The notes under the pieces: model-generated | The model's input: the letters and a program-made list of their open reading frames with translations, nothing else | Databases searched by the model: none | Told to the model about the DNA's origin: nothing | Assembly (NCBI RefSeq): GCF_020283565.1 | Contig: NC_060060.1 | Location: forward strand, 68,247,257 to 68,311,256 | DNA length: 64,000 nucleotides | Source of the DNA: Trifolium pratense | Taxonomy: Eukaryota > Streptophyta > Magnoliopsida > Fabales > Fabaceae | Direction: 5' to 3' | Made by a program: the position numbers and the translations under genes | Shown here: in pieces, positions 47,990-59,524 of the stretch | Numbering within the stretch: the stretch's first letter is position 1 | Layout of the letters: each line of letters opens with the position of its first letter

Positions 47990-48260
47990 AACAGAGTACA
48001 AATATTTTTAATGATATAATCAGTTCCATTCTGTTTAGTTATGATTTTAATAAAACAATAGCATATTCAAACATAATTACCTTAGAATGCAATATGACGT
48101 GGTTTGATAGATTCCACATTCCGCCTAAACGAAGCTCTTAGTGAACATCTTGCACGATGAATAAATGTACCATTATGTACTGTATATTTCCCTGCCTTCA
48201 ATGAATTTGTTGTCAGTGATGATTTTGCTGTAGAACAATGCTTTTTTAAAGATGAAGAAC
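47990..48260 (-). repeat. Unassigned exon-like repeat, copy 3 of 3
   Basis: This is the longest open version: SSSLKKHCSTAKSSLTTNSL, GKYTVHNGTFIHRARCSLRA and SFRRNVESIKPRHIAF, then a stop. See 35273 and 36960. Confidence 0.5.
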
Positions 48261-49086
48261 CAACTGAAGATATACAAAATCAAATTCAAAAACTCTAACT
48301 TAATTTCTTTCCTAGAAGGCTAATTATATTCTGATAGTGAAAAATAACCATGCTGCAAAAACAGGGCAGATTTGGTTCAAAGCACAATTGCTATAAAACA
48401 GACACAACCAACACACTTCATGATGCAAAAAAAAAGGTACGTCCAAAATCACTACAGCAGGTTGAAATAGCAGTTGCAGAAGTATATTTCAATTAATAAT
48501 AATTACAATACTATAAAAAATTGCATTTAAATTGATTCATTACCGTTACCTATGCAATATCATTTAAAGGAATTCTGCTCGCTGATCCAATAACACCATG
48601 CTCTCCTTGACTCCCAGGAACGGGTTTAGTCACCATATATTTCATAAAAACAAAATCAAAGATCCCCAAATTCATAATTAAAAAAAATGTGAATATTAAT
48701 TAGGAGACAACATTAGAAAATATTCAATTAAAGAGAATGAATATTCAATTAATATTCAACATTAGAAAACATTAGAAAATATTAAATTAAAGAGAATGAA
48801 TGGGTTTGTTTGGATATAGTCACCTGATTATTCGATAACAAATTCTATCTCTTATCATTTTTGGGAAATCTCAACCATGCTCTATCTTCCCGTTTCCTTT
48901 TACCATTTGCAACAATTAAGAAATTAGGTTTCAAATTAGAGTAGAAAGCAAATCAATAAAATGACATAACCATATGGACAACATAAAAAGGTTTAAAAAA
49001 TAGCAATTGGGGACAAAATAATGCAACAGGGAAAAAAAAGTTTGGGTCGTCGTTACCTTCATCGGTGAAGGAGAGCACGTGTGAGG

Positions 49087-50228
49087 AGGAGCATTTCAGA
49101 TGTGCGAAGAAAATGAAAAGTCGAAGATAATCAGATGAGAGATGACTTATAATAAAAGGAGGAAAGTAAGAGGTTGAAACCAAAAGGAAGTCGAAACTGA
49201 AAATTGATGCGACAGAATGAATCAGAACGAATGAATCAGTGAGTGAGTGATGTGCAGCGGAGAGGATTCATGGTGTTTAAGTTGATTTTAGGATTTCAAG
49301 TTTAGTCTGCGTGCAAACGAATGGGAGAGGGAAACGAGAGGGGGTAGCATTTTGATTTTAGGATTTCAATTTTGTAACTTTCCAATCCAAATTATGTGAA
49401 ACAGGACAACAAACATCCAATCTATAAAATCATACATACTATCGTAATTTTTTTTAAAATTTTGAGTATCATAAAATAGAAAAGTTAATACCGTAACAAA
49501 TAAAGAATTTCAAGGCACTGCCATTGTGCCCCTAAAATACAAGTGGTTAAACCAATTCAAAGAGTAAATCAAACAAATCCTCATACTCTTACCTTGATAT
49601 AAGGGTGGAATACATCAGGAGAATGCGAAGATAATACCAATCTTGTAAATATCAGCGCTTCGATCTTCAAATTTGAGGTAGACAATTTGTCCTGAAAAGA
49701 AAAATAATAACAAAATATAGATCAATAGCAGAAACCACGTAAGAGTACAGAAAGGTTTAACTCAAGAGAGTATTGCTTACATTTAATGCTTTTTCAATTC
49801 CAGGAATGAGTGACCCAATGTGGTCTGCAAGACAGTTGGGCAAGACAACAACGAGTTCTTTCAAAACAGAAAAGGCACCACCCTGCAAGGACAAACTATG
49901 CTTATAATTTTTTAGACTTGAGTTTAATGGATATCAACCAAGTTTAATGCTTAAATATTTAATTACCTTTTTTTTTGGTTATATATTTAACTACGTTTGT
50001 TTTGATGGATTTCTCACGCAACTACCTACTGATAGACTTGACAATCTCTGACAGTTCTTGCTTCAACAACCAGTTAGGACTGCATTGCATGTCAGTGTTG
50101 AGACAGTCAATTTGTGACACAGTATGAGTTGTGAGGTAATAATTGTAAAAACTGGGCTTGACTATAGAAAAGTTGAAGTGATAGCCGCAGTGAATGATCG
50201 TATTGCTCTTGACAAAGCTTATTAGTAT

Positions 50229-50275
<47 letters not shown>

Positions 50276-50285
50276 TTTGGAAGCA
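49087..50285. repeat. Segmental duplication, CAND1-containing copy 2
   Basis: Partner of 41488-42713; see that entry. The left side lacks the TRIM-like insertion present at 41242. Confidence 0.85.
49593..49882 (-). pseudogene. CAND1: CAND1 pseudogene, two middle exons (copy 2)
   Basis: The exon at 49691-49593 reads DKLSTSNLKIEALIFTRLVL then SSHSPDVFHPYIK, matching the conserved CAND1 solenoid better than copy 1. The exon at 49882-49781 reads GAFSVLKELVVVLPNCLADH then IGSLIPGIEKALN. Borders are GT-AG. The next exon downstream is not recognisable, so this is a fragment. It may be the parent of the copy at 42.0 kb. Confidence 0.85.
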
Positions 50286-50809
50286 TACAAGGAGCTTTAG
50301 ATATAAATTTAATTAGTGCTATATTTGTAAAAGCAGCAACGAAGCCATAGATACCATTCATAACAGAAGTGCTCTAAGATAACAAATGACATAGCTTACA
50401 AATCTTCTGGAAAACATGGAAAATATGAGGTATGATATAGGTTACAGGAGACATAGGTTACATAATGTCAAGTCCTTAAATTAAGGTATGAATTACTAGT
50501 TAACAGCAAAACATTTTGGTTTAAGAGTAGAAGCATCATTTTGGAATCAAACATCGTCAGTTTAAATAAAAATCAAGCCTGAAACAGAGGTAATGGAAAC
50601 CTTTATTACCTTATCAAAGGCAAAGCATTCTTCAGATTCATTATTTTCACTTTTCTAAGACTACAATGCAATGTTGATTTTAGAAAATAAAAAATGGTAG
50701 GTTCTAAATTCTAATCACTGTAGTCTCACTCCAAGGTGAAAGATAATAACTAACTTGCAAGCAAGTGATCATAGAAAAGACAAAAGCTATACGTTCAAAA
50801 TATAGTAGA
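50286..50809. other. Non-coding, shared with 52.8-53.1 kb
   Basis: Sequence around GTAGAAGCATC(A/G)TTTT and CAAGCCTGAAACAGAGGTAA is repeated near 52810-53090 and partly at 41200. No gene was seen. Confidence 0.5.
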
Positions 50810-52320
50810 AGATTTAGATAAAAACCAAAGTATTGTGATTTAAAAAGATTTAGATAAAAAAAACAAAAAAGGTACAGAGGATGATATGAAAATAGTTTAA
50901 CTTTGAATATATCAAGAGTATTGCACGACATAATATGCAAAACAACTTGAGTTAGTGAGTAGTGTAAATTTTGGGTTCTCAATTTGAGAACAAAACCATA
51001 GACAACAAAGAGAAAATTTACTGAAAAAAAATATTGGCATTACAAAAATTACAAGAGAGCTGCTTTGCAACCCTGCCAGTGTTATGAAACTTGTGATTGA
51101 TAAACAAAACCACTTTTCTGGAAAAAATGAAAACAAAGTAAAGTTAGAAGATTGAAATGCAATAGAAATTATGTCAATTTTCCACACTGAAAATGGCAAA
51201 AAATAAAAATATAATGGGAATTAGATGATTCTCACCGTAAAATGTAGTATCTCAGATAACATCTTTCAAATCTCAAGTCACCCTCTTTCAATCCCTCTCT
51301 TCCTCTTAAAATTCCTTCAAATTGAAGTCTTGTCTTTCTAAATTTTCAGCAACCGAAATTTCGAGAAAATAAGAAGAAAATAGCAGTTAGAGAATTAGAG
51401 AAATAAAGGAAAGGAATCGCTGCCTAGAGGTTAACATGTCATGCGAGATGTTGTTTTGATTGGAGGGGTATGAAAGTATTTGAATTTTGATAAAAGGGTA
51501 AAGTTGGAAAACAAAGCAGCATCTCCTAGGTAGTATATCGGGACAGACAAAAATAAAACCCAAAACACATGGAAACTACAACTATGAACATCATAGTTAC
51601 TATAGGCACATAAATACCTGGGAGAGTTATGGTGGATATTAAGTAAAAATGTTTAGACCTTTTTTTTAGCACCAAGATCATGAAAATAATGTTAAGTTCC
51701 CCTCTAGAAAGCCTCACATCAATCTCATAACAGAAACAAAAGACATTTTTATGAGTTGATCAAGAACGAAATTAATATTTTTATCGATGCCTAAAAGGAT
51801 CAGATAAGAGTTTAAAAAATGAGATAGATTTTTAATTGATACCGTGACTTGCTATTGAATGACTTCTTCGCCTACTTTCCTGTTCCAGAACCTCTCTATT
51901 ATGGCTTTTTATCCTTCGTATGGAATAACTCCCGTATTTCTTCTGTCCTTGAAGAGGAAGGCTTTCGCAAAGGATTAGATTTATTAGATTTCTTTTGAGG
52001 CTTCTTCAAAATCTTGTCAGAGTCTAGTGCCATCTTGGTGGTGGCCTTTCCTGCGTTTGCAGGTCGGTAAGCAAGATCAGCATGTGACAATCCAGCCTTT
52101 TCATTCTTATCTGTCCCCTCACCCTGCAATTTTATGCATTTCAATTTCAGCGGAACAGAAAGTGAGGAATAACAAATACATCCCAACCTTAACCATATAA
52201 AGTTAACAGGTAACGAGGGCTTACTTTTGGTTTGTCATCTTGCTCGTCATCCTCCAACATCTCTCTAGCCGCTTCCAACTTTCTGCGCTTCTTTCTATGC
52301 AAATTTTTCTGCATCAAAAA
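50810..52320 (-). repeat. TDBD/PHD-derived repeat block B
   Basis: Divergent member of the block family. Its exon pieces are the most intact for the N-terminal region: LSHADLAYRPANAGKATTKM, KILKKPQKKSNKSNPLRKPS (52186-51899) and NLHRKKRRKLEAAREMLEDD (about 52300-52230). The reading frame still ends early, after KDKKP. It shows that the N-terminal part of the protein was rich in Lys/Arg/Ser, probably nuclear. Confidence 0.65.
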
Positions 52321-52648
52321 ACAATAAGCCACAAAAAACAAACTTTAAATCCATGTAGAATTGCAAACATAGCTGAAAAGGCATTAGTGTGAAAATGAAA
52401 TCATGATAGGCTTTTAAAAGATACTAACCCAACTAACTTGTGCCTTTCACACCCTCTCTTCTATGTCAACTGCAAATTTTTCTGCATCAAAAAACAATAA
52501 GCCACAAAAAACAAACTTTAAATCCATGTAGAATTGCAAACATAGCTGAAAAGGCATTAGTGTGAAAATGAAATCATGATAGGCTTTTAAAAGATACTAA
52601 CCCAACTAACTTGTGCCTTTCACACCCTCACTTCTATGTCAACTGCCA
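52301..52648. repeat. 173-bp tandem duplication
   Basis: AAATTTTTCTGCATCAAAAA followed by AACAATAAGCCACAAAAAAC starts at 52301 and again at 52474, and both copies run to CTTCTATGTCAACTGC. Related single-copy sequence is at 40870-41040. Confidence 0.8.
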
Positions 52649-53099
52649 ACAGACGATCGTCATTTAGTTTACCGTATGCCCGTGCAAAATAAAAAATACA
52701 ATGATTAATTTTAGGGACTAATATTTGGATATCTCTAATATAAGTCGATTCACACAATAAAATCTCCAGTAACATTAAAAAACAGACTAATTAAAAGGAA
52801 AACATTTTAGTTTAAGAGTAGAAGCATCGTTTTCGAATCAAACATCGTCAGTTTATATATAAATCAAGCCTGAAACAGAGGTAATGGAAACCTATATTAC
52901 CTTATCAAAGGCAAAGCATTCTTCAGATTCATTATTTTCACTTTTCCAAGACTACAATGCAATGTTGATTTTAGAAAATAAAAAATGGTAGGTTCTAAAT
53001 TCTAATCAATGTAGTCTCACTCCAAGGTGAAAGATAATAACTTGCAAGCGCAAGTGATCATAGAAAAGACAAAAGCTATACGTTTAAAATATAGTAGAA

Positions 53100-55080
53100 G
53101 TAGATCAAACATTATAAACAAACAAAAACCAAAGTATTGTGATTTAAAAAGATTTAGATAAAAAAACAAAAGAGGTAGAGAGGATGATATGAAAATAGAT
53201 GAACTTTGAATATATCAAGAGTATTGCACAACATAATATGCAAAACAACTTGAGTTAGTGAGTAGTGCAGATTTTGGGTTCTCAATTTGAGAACAAAGCC
53301 ATCGACAACAAAGTAAAAATTTACTGGAAAAAAATATTGGCATTACAAAAATTATAAGAGAGATGCATTGCAACCCTGCCACAGTGTTATGAAACTCATG
53401 ATTGATAAACGAAACCACTTTTCTGGAAAACATGAAAACAAAGTAAAGTTAGAAGATTGAAATGCAATAGAAATTATGTCAATTTTCCACACTAAAAAAT
53501 GGAAAAAATAAAAATATAATGGGAATTAGATGATTCTCACCGTAAAATGTAGTATCTCAGATCACCTCCTTCAAATCTCAAGTCACCCTCTCACGATCCC
53601 TCTCTTCCTCTCAAAATTTCTTCAAATTGAAGTCTCATCTTTCTAAATTTTCAGCAACCGAACTTTCAAGAAAATAAGAAGAAAATAGCAGTTGGAGAAT
53701 TGGAGAAATAAAGTAAAGGAAACCGCTGCCAAGAGTTTACTATGTTACGCGAGATGTTGTTTTGATTGGAGGGGTATATGAAAGTATTTGAATTTTGATA
53801 AAAGGGTAAAGTTGGAAAATAGAGCAGCATCACCTTGGTAGTATATGGGGACAGACAAAAATAAAACCCAAAACACAGGGAAACTACAACTATGAACATC
53901 ATAGTTACTATACGCACATAAATACCTGGGAGAGTTATGGAGGATTGAAGTAAAAATGTTTAGACTTTTTTTTTAGCATCAAGAAAATGAAAAGGATTAT
54001 ATCATTATTTGTTAAGTTGCCCCCTAGAAAGCCTCAGTCCACAACTCCACATCAATCACATAACTGAAACAAAAGACATTTTTATAAGTTGATCACGAAT
54101 GAAATTAATATTTTTATCAATGCCTAAAAGGATCAGATAAGAGTTTAAAAAATGAGATAGATTTTTAAGTGATACCTTGACTTGCTTTTGAATGACTTCT
54201 TCGCCTTCTTTCCTGTTCCAGAACCTCTCTTTGCATTTCTTCTGTCCTTGAAGAGGAAGTCTTTCGCGAAGGATTAGATATATTAGATATCTTTTGAGGC
54301 TTCTTCAAAATCTTGCCAGAGTCTAGTGCCCTCTTTGTGGTGGCTTTTCCTGCTTTTGCACGTCGGTAGGTAAGCAAGATCAGCATGTGTCAATCCTTTT
54401 CATTCTTATTTGTCCCCTCACCCTGCAATTTTATGCATTTCAATTTAAGTGGAACAGAAAGTGGGGAATAACAAATACATCCCAACCTTAACCATATAGA
54501 GTTAACAGGTAATGGGGGCTTACTTTTGGTTTGTCATCTTGCTCGTCATCCTCCAACATCTCTCTAGTTTCAACTTTCTGTGCTTCTTTCTAGGCAAATT
54601 TTTCTGCATCAAAGATATTTCCATCAAATAAACAAAGAGTACATGCAACCTTATGTACATTTTATATGTAACAAAACAAACTGATCTGTATGCAGAACAA
54701 GAATGGGAAACACTTCATACCTCTCGTTCCCGCTTCCTCTTTTCCTTCAATTTTAGGTCTTCAGCTTGCTGGGCACTAACCACCTTATGAGAAGAACAGT
54801 CTTCCCCTTATTCCAAGGATGCCTGTTAACATTCATTTCATTTCTTGAGAACAAAGCCATCGACAACAAAGTAAAAATTTACTGAAAAAAAATATTGGCA
54901 TTACAAAAATTATAAGAGAGATGCATTGCAACCCTGCCACAGTGTTATGAAACTCATGATTGATAAATGAAACCACTTTTCTGGAAAAAATGAAAACAAA
55001 GTAAAGTTAGAAGATTGAAATGCAATAGAAATTATGTCAATTTTCCACACTGAATATGGAAAAAAAATATAATGGGAATG
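53100..55080 (-). repeat. TDBD/PHD-derived repeat block C
   Basis: Nearly identical to block A (37230-38960). It keeps QQAEDLKLKEKRKRERE open (about 54770-54720) where blocks A and D have a stop. At its right end it passes directly into the CAND1 fragment at 55146, through a short repeated word ATCTCAGATCACCT, which marks the join. Confidence 0.7.
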
Positions 55081-55145
55081 AGATGATTCTCAACGTAAAA
55101 TGTAGTATCTCAGATCACCTCGTTCAAATCTCAATGAACGTATCT

Positions 55146-55329
55146 CAGATCACCTTTTGTGACATTTCCAGATTGACGCAAGAGCTCGATGAACGTATTA
55201 AATACATCCATCTGCAACATATCCATGTCAGCTAAACAATCTTGGATCATAAAAGACAACAAAAAAAGGCTAACCTACCTTGACATTTTCTTCTATCTCT
55301 TTAAATCTGTCAATCAGTTTTGGACAAGC
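55146..55329 (-). pseudogene. CAND1: CAND1 pseudogene, two further exons joined to ATM
   Basis: The exon at 55329-55279 reads ACPKLIDRFKEIEENVK. The exon at 55211 to about 55146 reads MDVFNTFIELLRQSGNVTKG. These are consecutive CAND1 exons, with Ile replacing the usual Arg in KERE. In CAND1 they lie between the exons found at 45.7-46.3 kb and those at 42.0/49.6 kb. The second exon is cut within one codon of the repeat-block junction. The upstream neighbour on the same strand is ATM, less than 60 bp away. Confidence 0.85.
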
Positions 55330-55379
55330 CTGTAATGCAGAAAATTGAAGGTTAGGCAGTCATGTAACTGAAGACTAGA

Positions 55380-56155
55380 CACGCTACCCTGATCAAGATC
55401 CTTATAAATCACATCCAAAAGATGTTCTACCAATAACTGCCTATCATCAGCACCTCTAATTAAATTTAACTGTGTCCTTGCATAGACCATTAGGGAATCC
55501 TGCAATAGAAATAATAATAGAGAAATTTGAAAAATGTAAATGCAATTCATAAGTTTATTTGTTATAAGTGCAACCGTGAGAGACCTTAAGCACTCGATCA
55601 TGTGTTGTCAGCCAACATTGAAACATTAACTCCTGCATAGCATTATGAATCTCCAACAACTGAAAGCCCAAATTTGGACCATCATTTAACAAATATGTAT
55701 TGATACATTCAACAAGTTTGTGTGATATCTTTCCTTCCTCCCTGAAGAAAGTAACAAAACAAAAGCCATATTGTACTCTAGCAGATAATGATAATAGTAA
55801 AAAAGAAAAACATTGAATCGCCTTAGGAAATACCTAATGAATGAACAGATCTTGACAAATCCCTTAACAATGTCTTCTCGTAGATTAACAGGGTAGTCTC
55901 CAGGAGGATAATCCAAAAGTGAATGAAGAGTTAAGATATTGCGGAAGACCTCTTCTTTGGAAGTAAAATGACTTATGTTTTTCCCATTCAAGCTTGCTTC
56001 AACTTTCTCAATGTACAGCATCACCAGGCCTAGCCATAAAGAATTTGATTAGAAGAACAAAAACGGAAGATTAAAACAGACAGTTGTGGTTAGAAGTCAC
56101 AACGGTGCACGCTTCATGTTTGCAAAAACATACTGCAATAAACGCGCTTCCTCAT
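55380..56155 (-). pseudogene. ATM: ATM kinase gene fragment, four N-terminal exons
   Basis: Exons on the minus strand: MRKRVYC (56155-56134); LYIEKVEASLNGKNISHFTS and SLLDYPPGDYPVNLREDIVK (56029-55834); EEGKISHKLVECINTYLLND, GPNLGFQLLEIHNAMQEL and CWLTTHDRVLK (55741-55585); DSLMVYARTQLNLIRGADDR and LLVEHLLDVIYKDLDQGS (55499 to about 55380). This matches, from memory, the N-terminal helical repeats of plant ATM, the PI3K-like kinase that signals double-strand breaks. All four junctions are GT-AG with correct phase, and I see no stop in these exons. The kinase domain and most of the roughly 3,000-residue protein are absent, so it cannot be active. Confidence 0.72.
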
Positions 56156-57158
56156 CTGAAAAGAAAAAGATAATATAAAGATAATGATACTATAAAACAA
56201 AGAAAAAGGGATTGTTTTAACTTTTAAGTGATCTCATTAAAGTCTCTCATTTAGTAGCTCCTCTGAAAATTCTACCTAAAACCTTCACTGATTCTCTCCA
56301 TCCCTATGACCAAAAATTCATTTCAATGCATTTGACTACAATATTGTTTGATACTACCATTCTAAGAGACCACTTAGTATCCACAATCATGAATAAATTA
56401 AAATTTTGGAAATATTTCGGATTGAAATTCCTGCTTTTGTAACCAATTATTAAAATCAGCCAACAAGGCAATTAGTAAGCTGTTAAAATTAATTATTAGA
56501 TTAGATTAGATATAGACCAATTCTACATGACAAACTAGAAAACTATTAGACTCATTCTAGCTGGTCCCTTCATTTACTCTAATGCATGCAATCTTTTTCT
56601 TCTTCTCATAAAGGAAAATAAGGAGCACCATATGCTACCCTAAACATAAACAAAAACTCACTTTCAACCACAAAAATATCCACATCCACCTCACAATTTG
56701 TATTCAGATCTGAAAAGGAATCTAAGCTAAGGGTCCACTCCCCCACCCCCCAAATATAAACACTGTTATGTTATCACAAAGGCACAAATACAAATTTCAC
56801 ACTAAAAACACAGATCATAGAAAAAAACTACCTCCTTATAAATCATAAGTCATAACTACAAGCAAAATTAAAATGAAAATAAAATAAAAAATAAAAAATA
56901 AATTATGTTATTCCTCTATTTACAAGGAAAATGACAAGGGCCATTAAGCTATGTTAATTCATTGATTTATTATGAATTTTCAATCTCAATTCTTAAAAAC
57001 TGCAAATGTAACAGTAAAAACAAAATCTTAATCTTAACAACATAAGTAACAGTAAAACAAACAAGCAAACAAACAAACAAAAAAATTGAAAAACACAAGG
57101 ACTTACTAAAATTAAAGGCTTCAAAACATTTCAAAGATCAAAGAGCTATAAATAGTAC

Positions 57159-57425
57159 CTTGTCCAGGTGGACTTTCAAAATCAAACTTAAAAGATGATT
57201 TCTTGATAGATTCAACAGGCTTCCCTCTACCCCTTTTCCAAGCAGAGAACTCTCCAGTCAACGGAATCAACGATGAAATCGGCATAGGCGAAAGCGCTGT
57301 TACAGCCCCTGCAGGCTTACCATCTGGTCCATACTTCCTTGGTCTCCCCCTCTTCTTTTTCAACGCCGGCACCGTCGCCGGTGATGTCACCGGTCGATGT
57401 GGATAACAACTTGATCCCTTCCTGG
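57159..57425 (-). pseudogene. AT-hook (AHL) protein exon inserted among ATM exons
   Basis: The minus strand reads SCYPHRPVTSPATVPALKKK, RGRPRKYGPDGKPAGA, ALSPMPISSLIPLTGEFSAW and KRGRGKPVESIKKSSFKFDF up to a GTACTA donor. RGRPRKYGPDG is the type-I AT-hook that binds the minor groove of AT-rich DNA in the AHL family, and KRGRGKP is a second basic hook-like motif. In AHL proteins the PPC domain follows in the next exons; it is missing. The piece begins near a possible acceptor (TACCAG, 57427). It lies inside what would be the first ATM intron, same strand. Confidence 0.78.
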
Positions 57426-57814
57426 TAATGTAAAAGATAGTACCACGAATTAGAATCGAATACAAGAACCTCGAAGCATGTACACAGAAAAGAAAATTCA
57501 ATAATAAATAAAGATTATCCAACTCAATCATAACAAACACAACATCATTTTTTTTTTTGGGTTTAGGGTTATAATAACTATAATAATCTAATTAAAATTA
57601 GATTAAAAAATAGATGAACAACTTCTTTATCCAAATCAAAACAGTGATAATCATACAAATTGAAATCCGATAGAACAGAATAACGAATTTCAAAAGAAAA
57701 TTGAACACGGTATGCATGAAATTAAAACCTAAAACGAATAGTGAAAAAGTTTTCGCAGCGATGAAGTAAAGAAATGTGAATAGTGAGTTTTGAAAGGGAT
57801 TGAAGGTTACTTAC

Positions 57815-57889
57815 TTCGCGAGGTTTAACTTTCTCCGATGAGAGATTTTCTACAATCTCTCGAACGTCTCTGGAACTGATTTTCCCCAT
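57815..57889 (-). pseudogene. ATM: ATM-like first exon with start codon
   Basis: ATG at 57889 opens MGKISSRDVREIVENLSSEK then VKPRE, ending at a GTAAGT donor (57814). Plant ATM begins with a similar Ser-Arg-Asp-Val-x-Glu-Ile-Val peptide, so this is probably the true ATM start with its promoter to the right (57.9-58.1 kb). The next expected ATM exon (Glu-Gly-Ile-Lys-Leu-Leu region) is not found before the AHL piece. A transcript starting here could be spliced into the AHL and ATM exons downstream. Confidence 0.68.
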
Positions 57890-58780
57890 TGTCGCTACGG
57901 AATTAGCCGTTAAACATCAAGTTATGTAGAGGCGGCGTTGAGATATGTAACGGTAAAATGAAGGGTTTTATACTCTCGGAGACCAATTTCGGCCGTTGTT
58001 TCAGTGTTAAGAGAGAGCGCAAGCTGAGATTAAAAGCTAAGCCTTTGTTTTAAATTTTAATGGTGTTGATTTTTTTTCTTAACGTTATAATATTTTTTAT
58101 TTTTATTTTTTTTCAAAGAGTTTCTAATGGTCGATTGGTAGTAGTAAACAACACATGAGAAAATGGGATTCCATGCCAGAGGATTACTAGTTTACTACCC
58201 ACCCCCAACTTTGACAAACACACCTCCTCTTTTCTGATTTTACAAAACTGTCCATTTTAATTATGAACCCAAAGTTGGGGTCTTGGTCCCTTGGATATGA
58301 AATATGGATGAGTTTTTTTTTTTCTGTTGCTTTTCGCAAAGCACACCTTCTGCGTTTTATTTTTACTTCTTCCGTTATTTAAATAGTAGACATTATAAAA
58401 ATAAAAAATTTGATGTTTTTTAAGATTAATTAGTGAATTACTAATAGGTCGGTTGGGTATTTAGCAAAAGAGGATAGATTTCCACGACTTATAGTGAATT
58501 AAAGTTTGAATCTCGATTAAAAGATGGTGTAATCTAATAATTTGTTAGATTATTGATGTTTCAAACGCTAGTTTTTTCCTTTACGTATAATACTCGGTTT
58601 AATTATAATACTAAAAAATGTGGTTAATTTAATTCATGATCAAATTAAACAGAATTTCCCAATTTCCAACATGATCAAAATTAATATATACAATCATATA
58701 TCGTTATTCAATAAATATATCGTTATTCAATAAATATAAACAATATAAACAATAATATTACCATAAAAAATTTTTTAGGC
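57890..58780. other. Presumed ATM-like promoter, then non-coding DNA
   Basis: The 150 bp next to the ATM-like start are less AT-rich and may hold the leader and promoter. The remainder is AT-rich with no recognised feature before the retrotransposon. Confidence 0.4.
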
Positions 58781-59524
58781 CACTAGACCTCCTCGACGAA
58801 CTATTTGGGCCTGCGCGCCATGAGCTTGTAATTTATTTACTTTTTATTTCATGACAATTTATTTTTGGGGGCCTGCGTGCCCGACTTTTGTAATACCTGA
58901 ACAAGTGGGTTTTTATGCCCGGTATTTTTATGACAGTGCCCGTTTTGTTGCTCCCGCTCGTCTATTGTGTGCTCCTCGTTTGTATGTTCAAATTACTGTT
59001 TTCGCTTTTGTCTTTGCTAAGTTATGCCTGTGTGAAATATGCATGTCTTTATGCTTGCTCGTTTCTAACTTAACAAATTTTTGGTTTTGATATTCGTATA
59101 CTTGCTCGACATTGTTGTATGCCTGCCCGACAAAACCATTTTTTCTATTTGCAAGTTTTTGTTGCGAGCGCGTTTCGTCGAGGAGGTCGTCCTCGGATTT
59201 AACTTAGAAAGTTTAGGGAACTATCTAAGCGCCTAGAGTTGTTTTCTGAGGCTAATACGGAGGCCGACACGTTGTTGTGCCCGCCCCCCGCGGCTTGAAC
59301 TTCCCATCGCGAGCTGGGCATTAAGCCTTGGCACGAAGACGAGGAGCTTGTCTCAAAGGTCATCCTCGTCGGGGAGACGCTCTGCCCTTCCTGAGCCAGA
59401 GTATCTCCTTTTCAATTGTTGGATCGAGCACGTGTGCCCGCGTGCTTTCCGTTGTCGAGGTGTCGGGCTCGTTGCTAGAGGATCCGAGCAGCCTTTTAGG
59501 GGTGTTTTTTACTTTGGCAATAAC
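58781..59524 (-). mobile_element. 3' non-coding region and probable LTR of the Tat-type element
   Basis: Composition changes sharply to GC-richer DNA with words such as CTCGACGA shared with the polyprotein region. A purine-rich tract on the minus strand near 59281-59306 (GCGGGGGGCGGG) may be the polypurine tract, with the LTR beginning near a TGTCGGCC sequence soon after. The left end and any target duplication could not be fixed. Confidence 0.45.

Noticed and set aside
31422..57889. One single giant Helitron from 57.9 kb to 31.4 kb
   Set aside because: Attractive, but I could not find a 5' TC terminus on the minus strand near 58 kb, so I report only the 3' part as certain.
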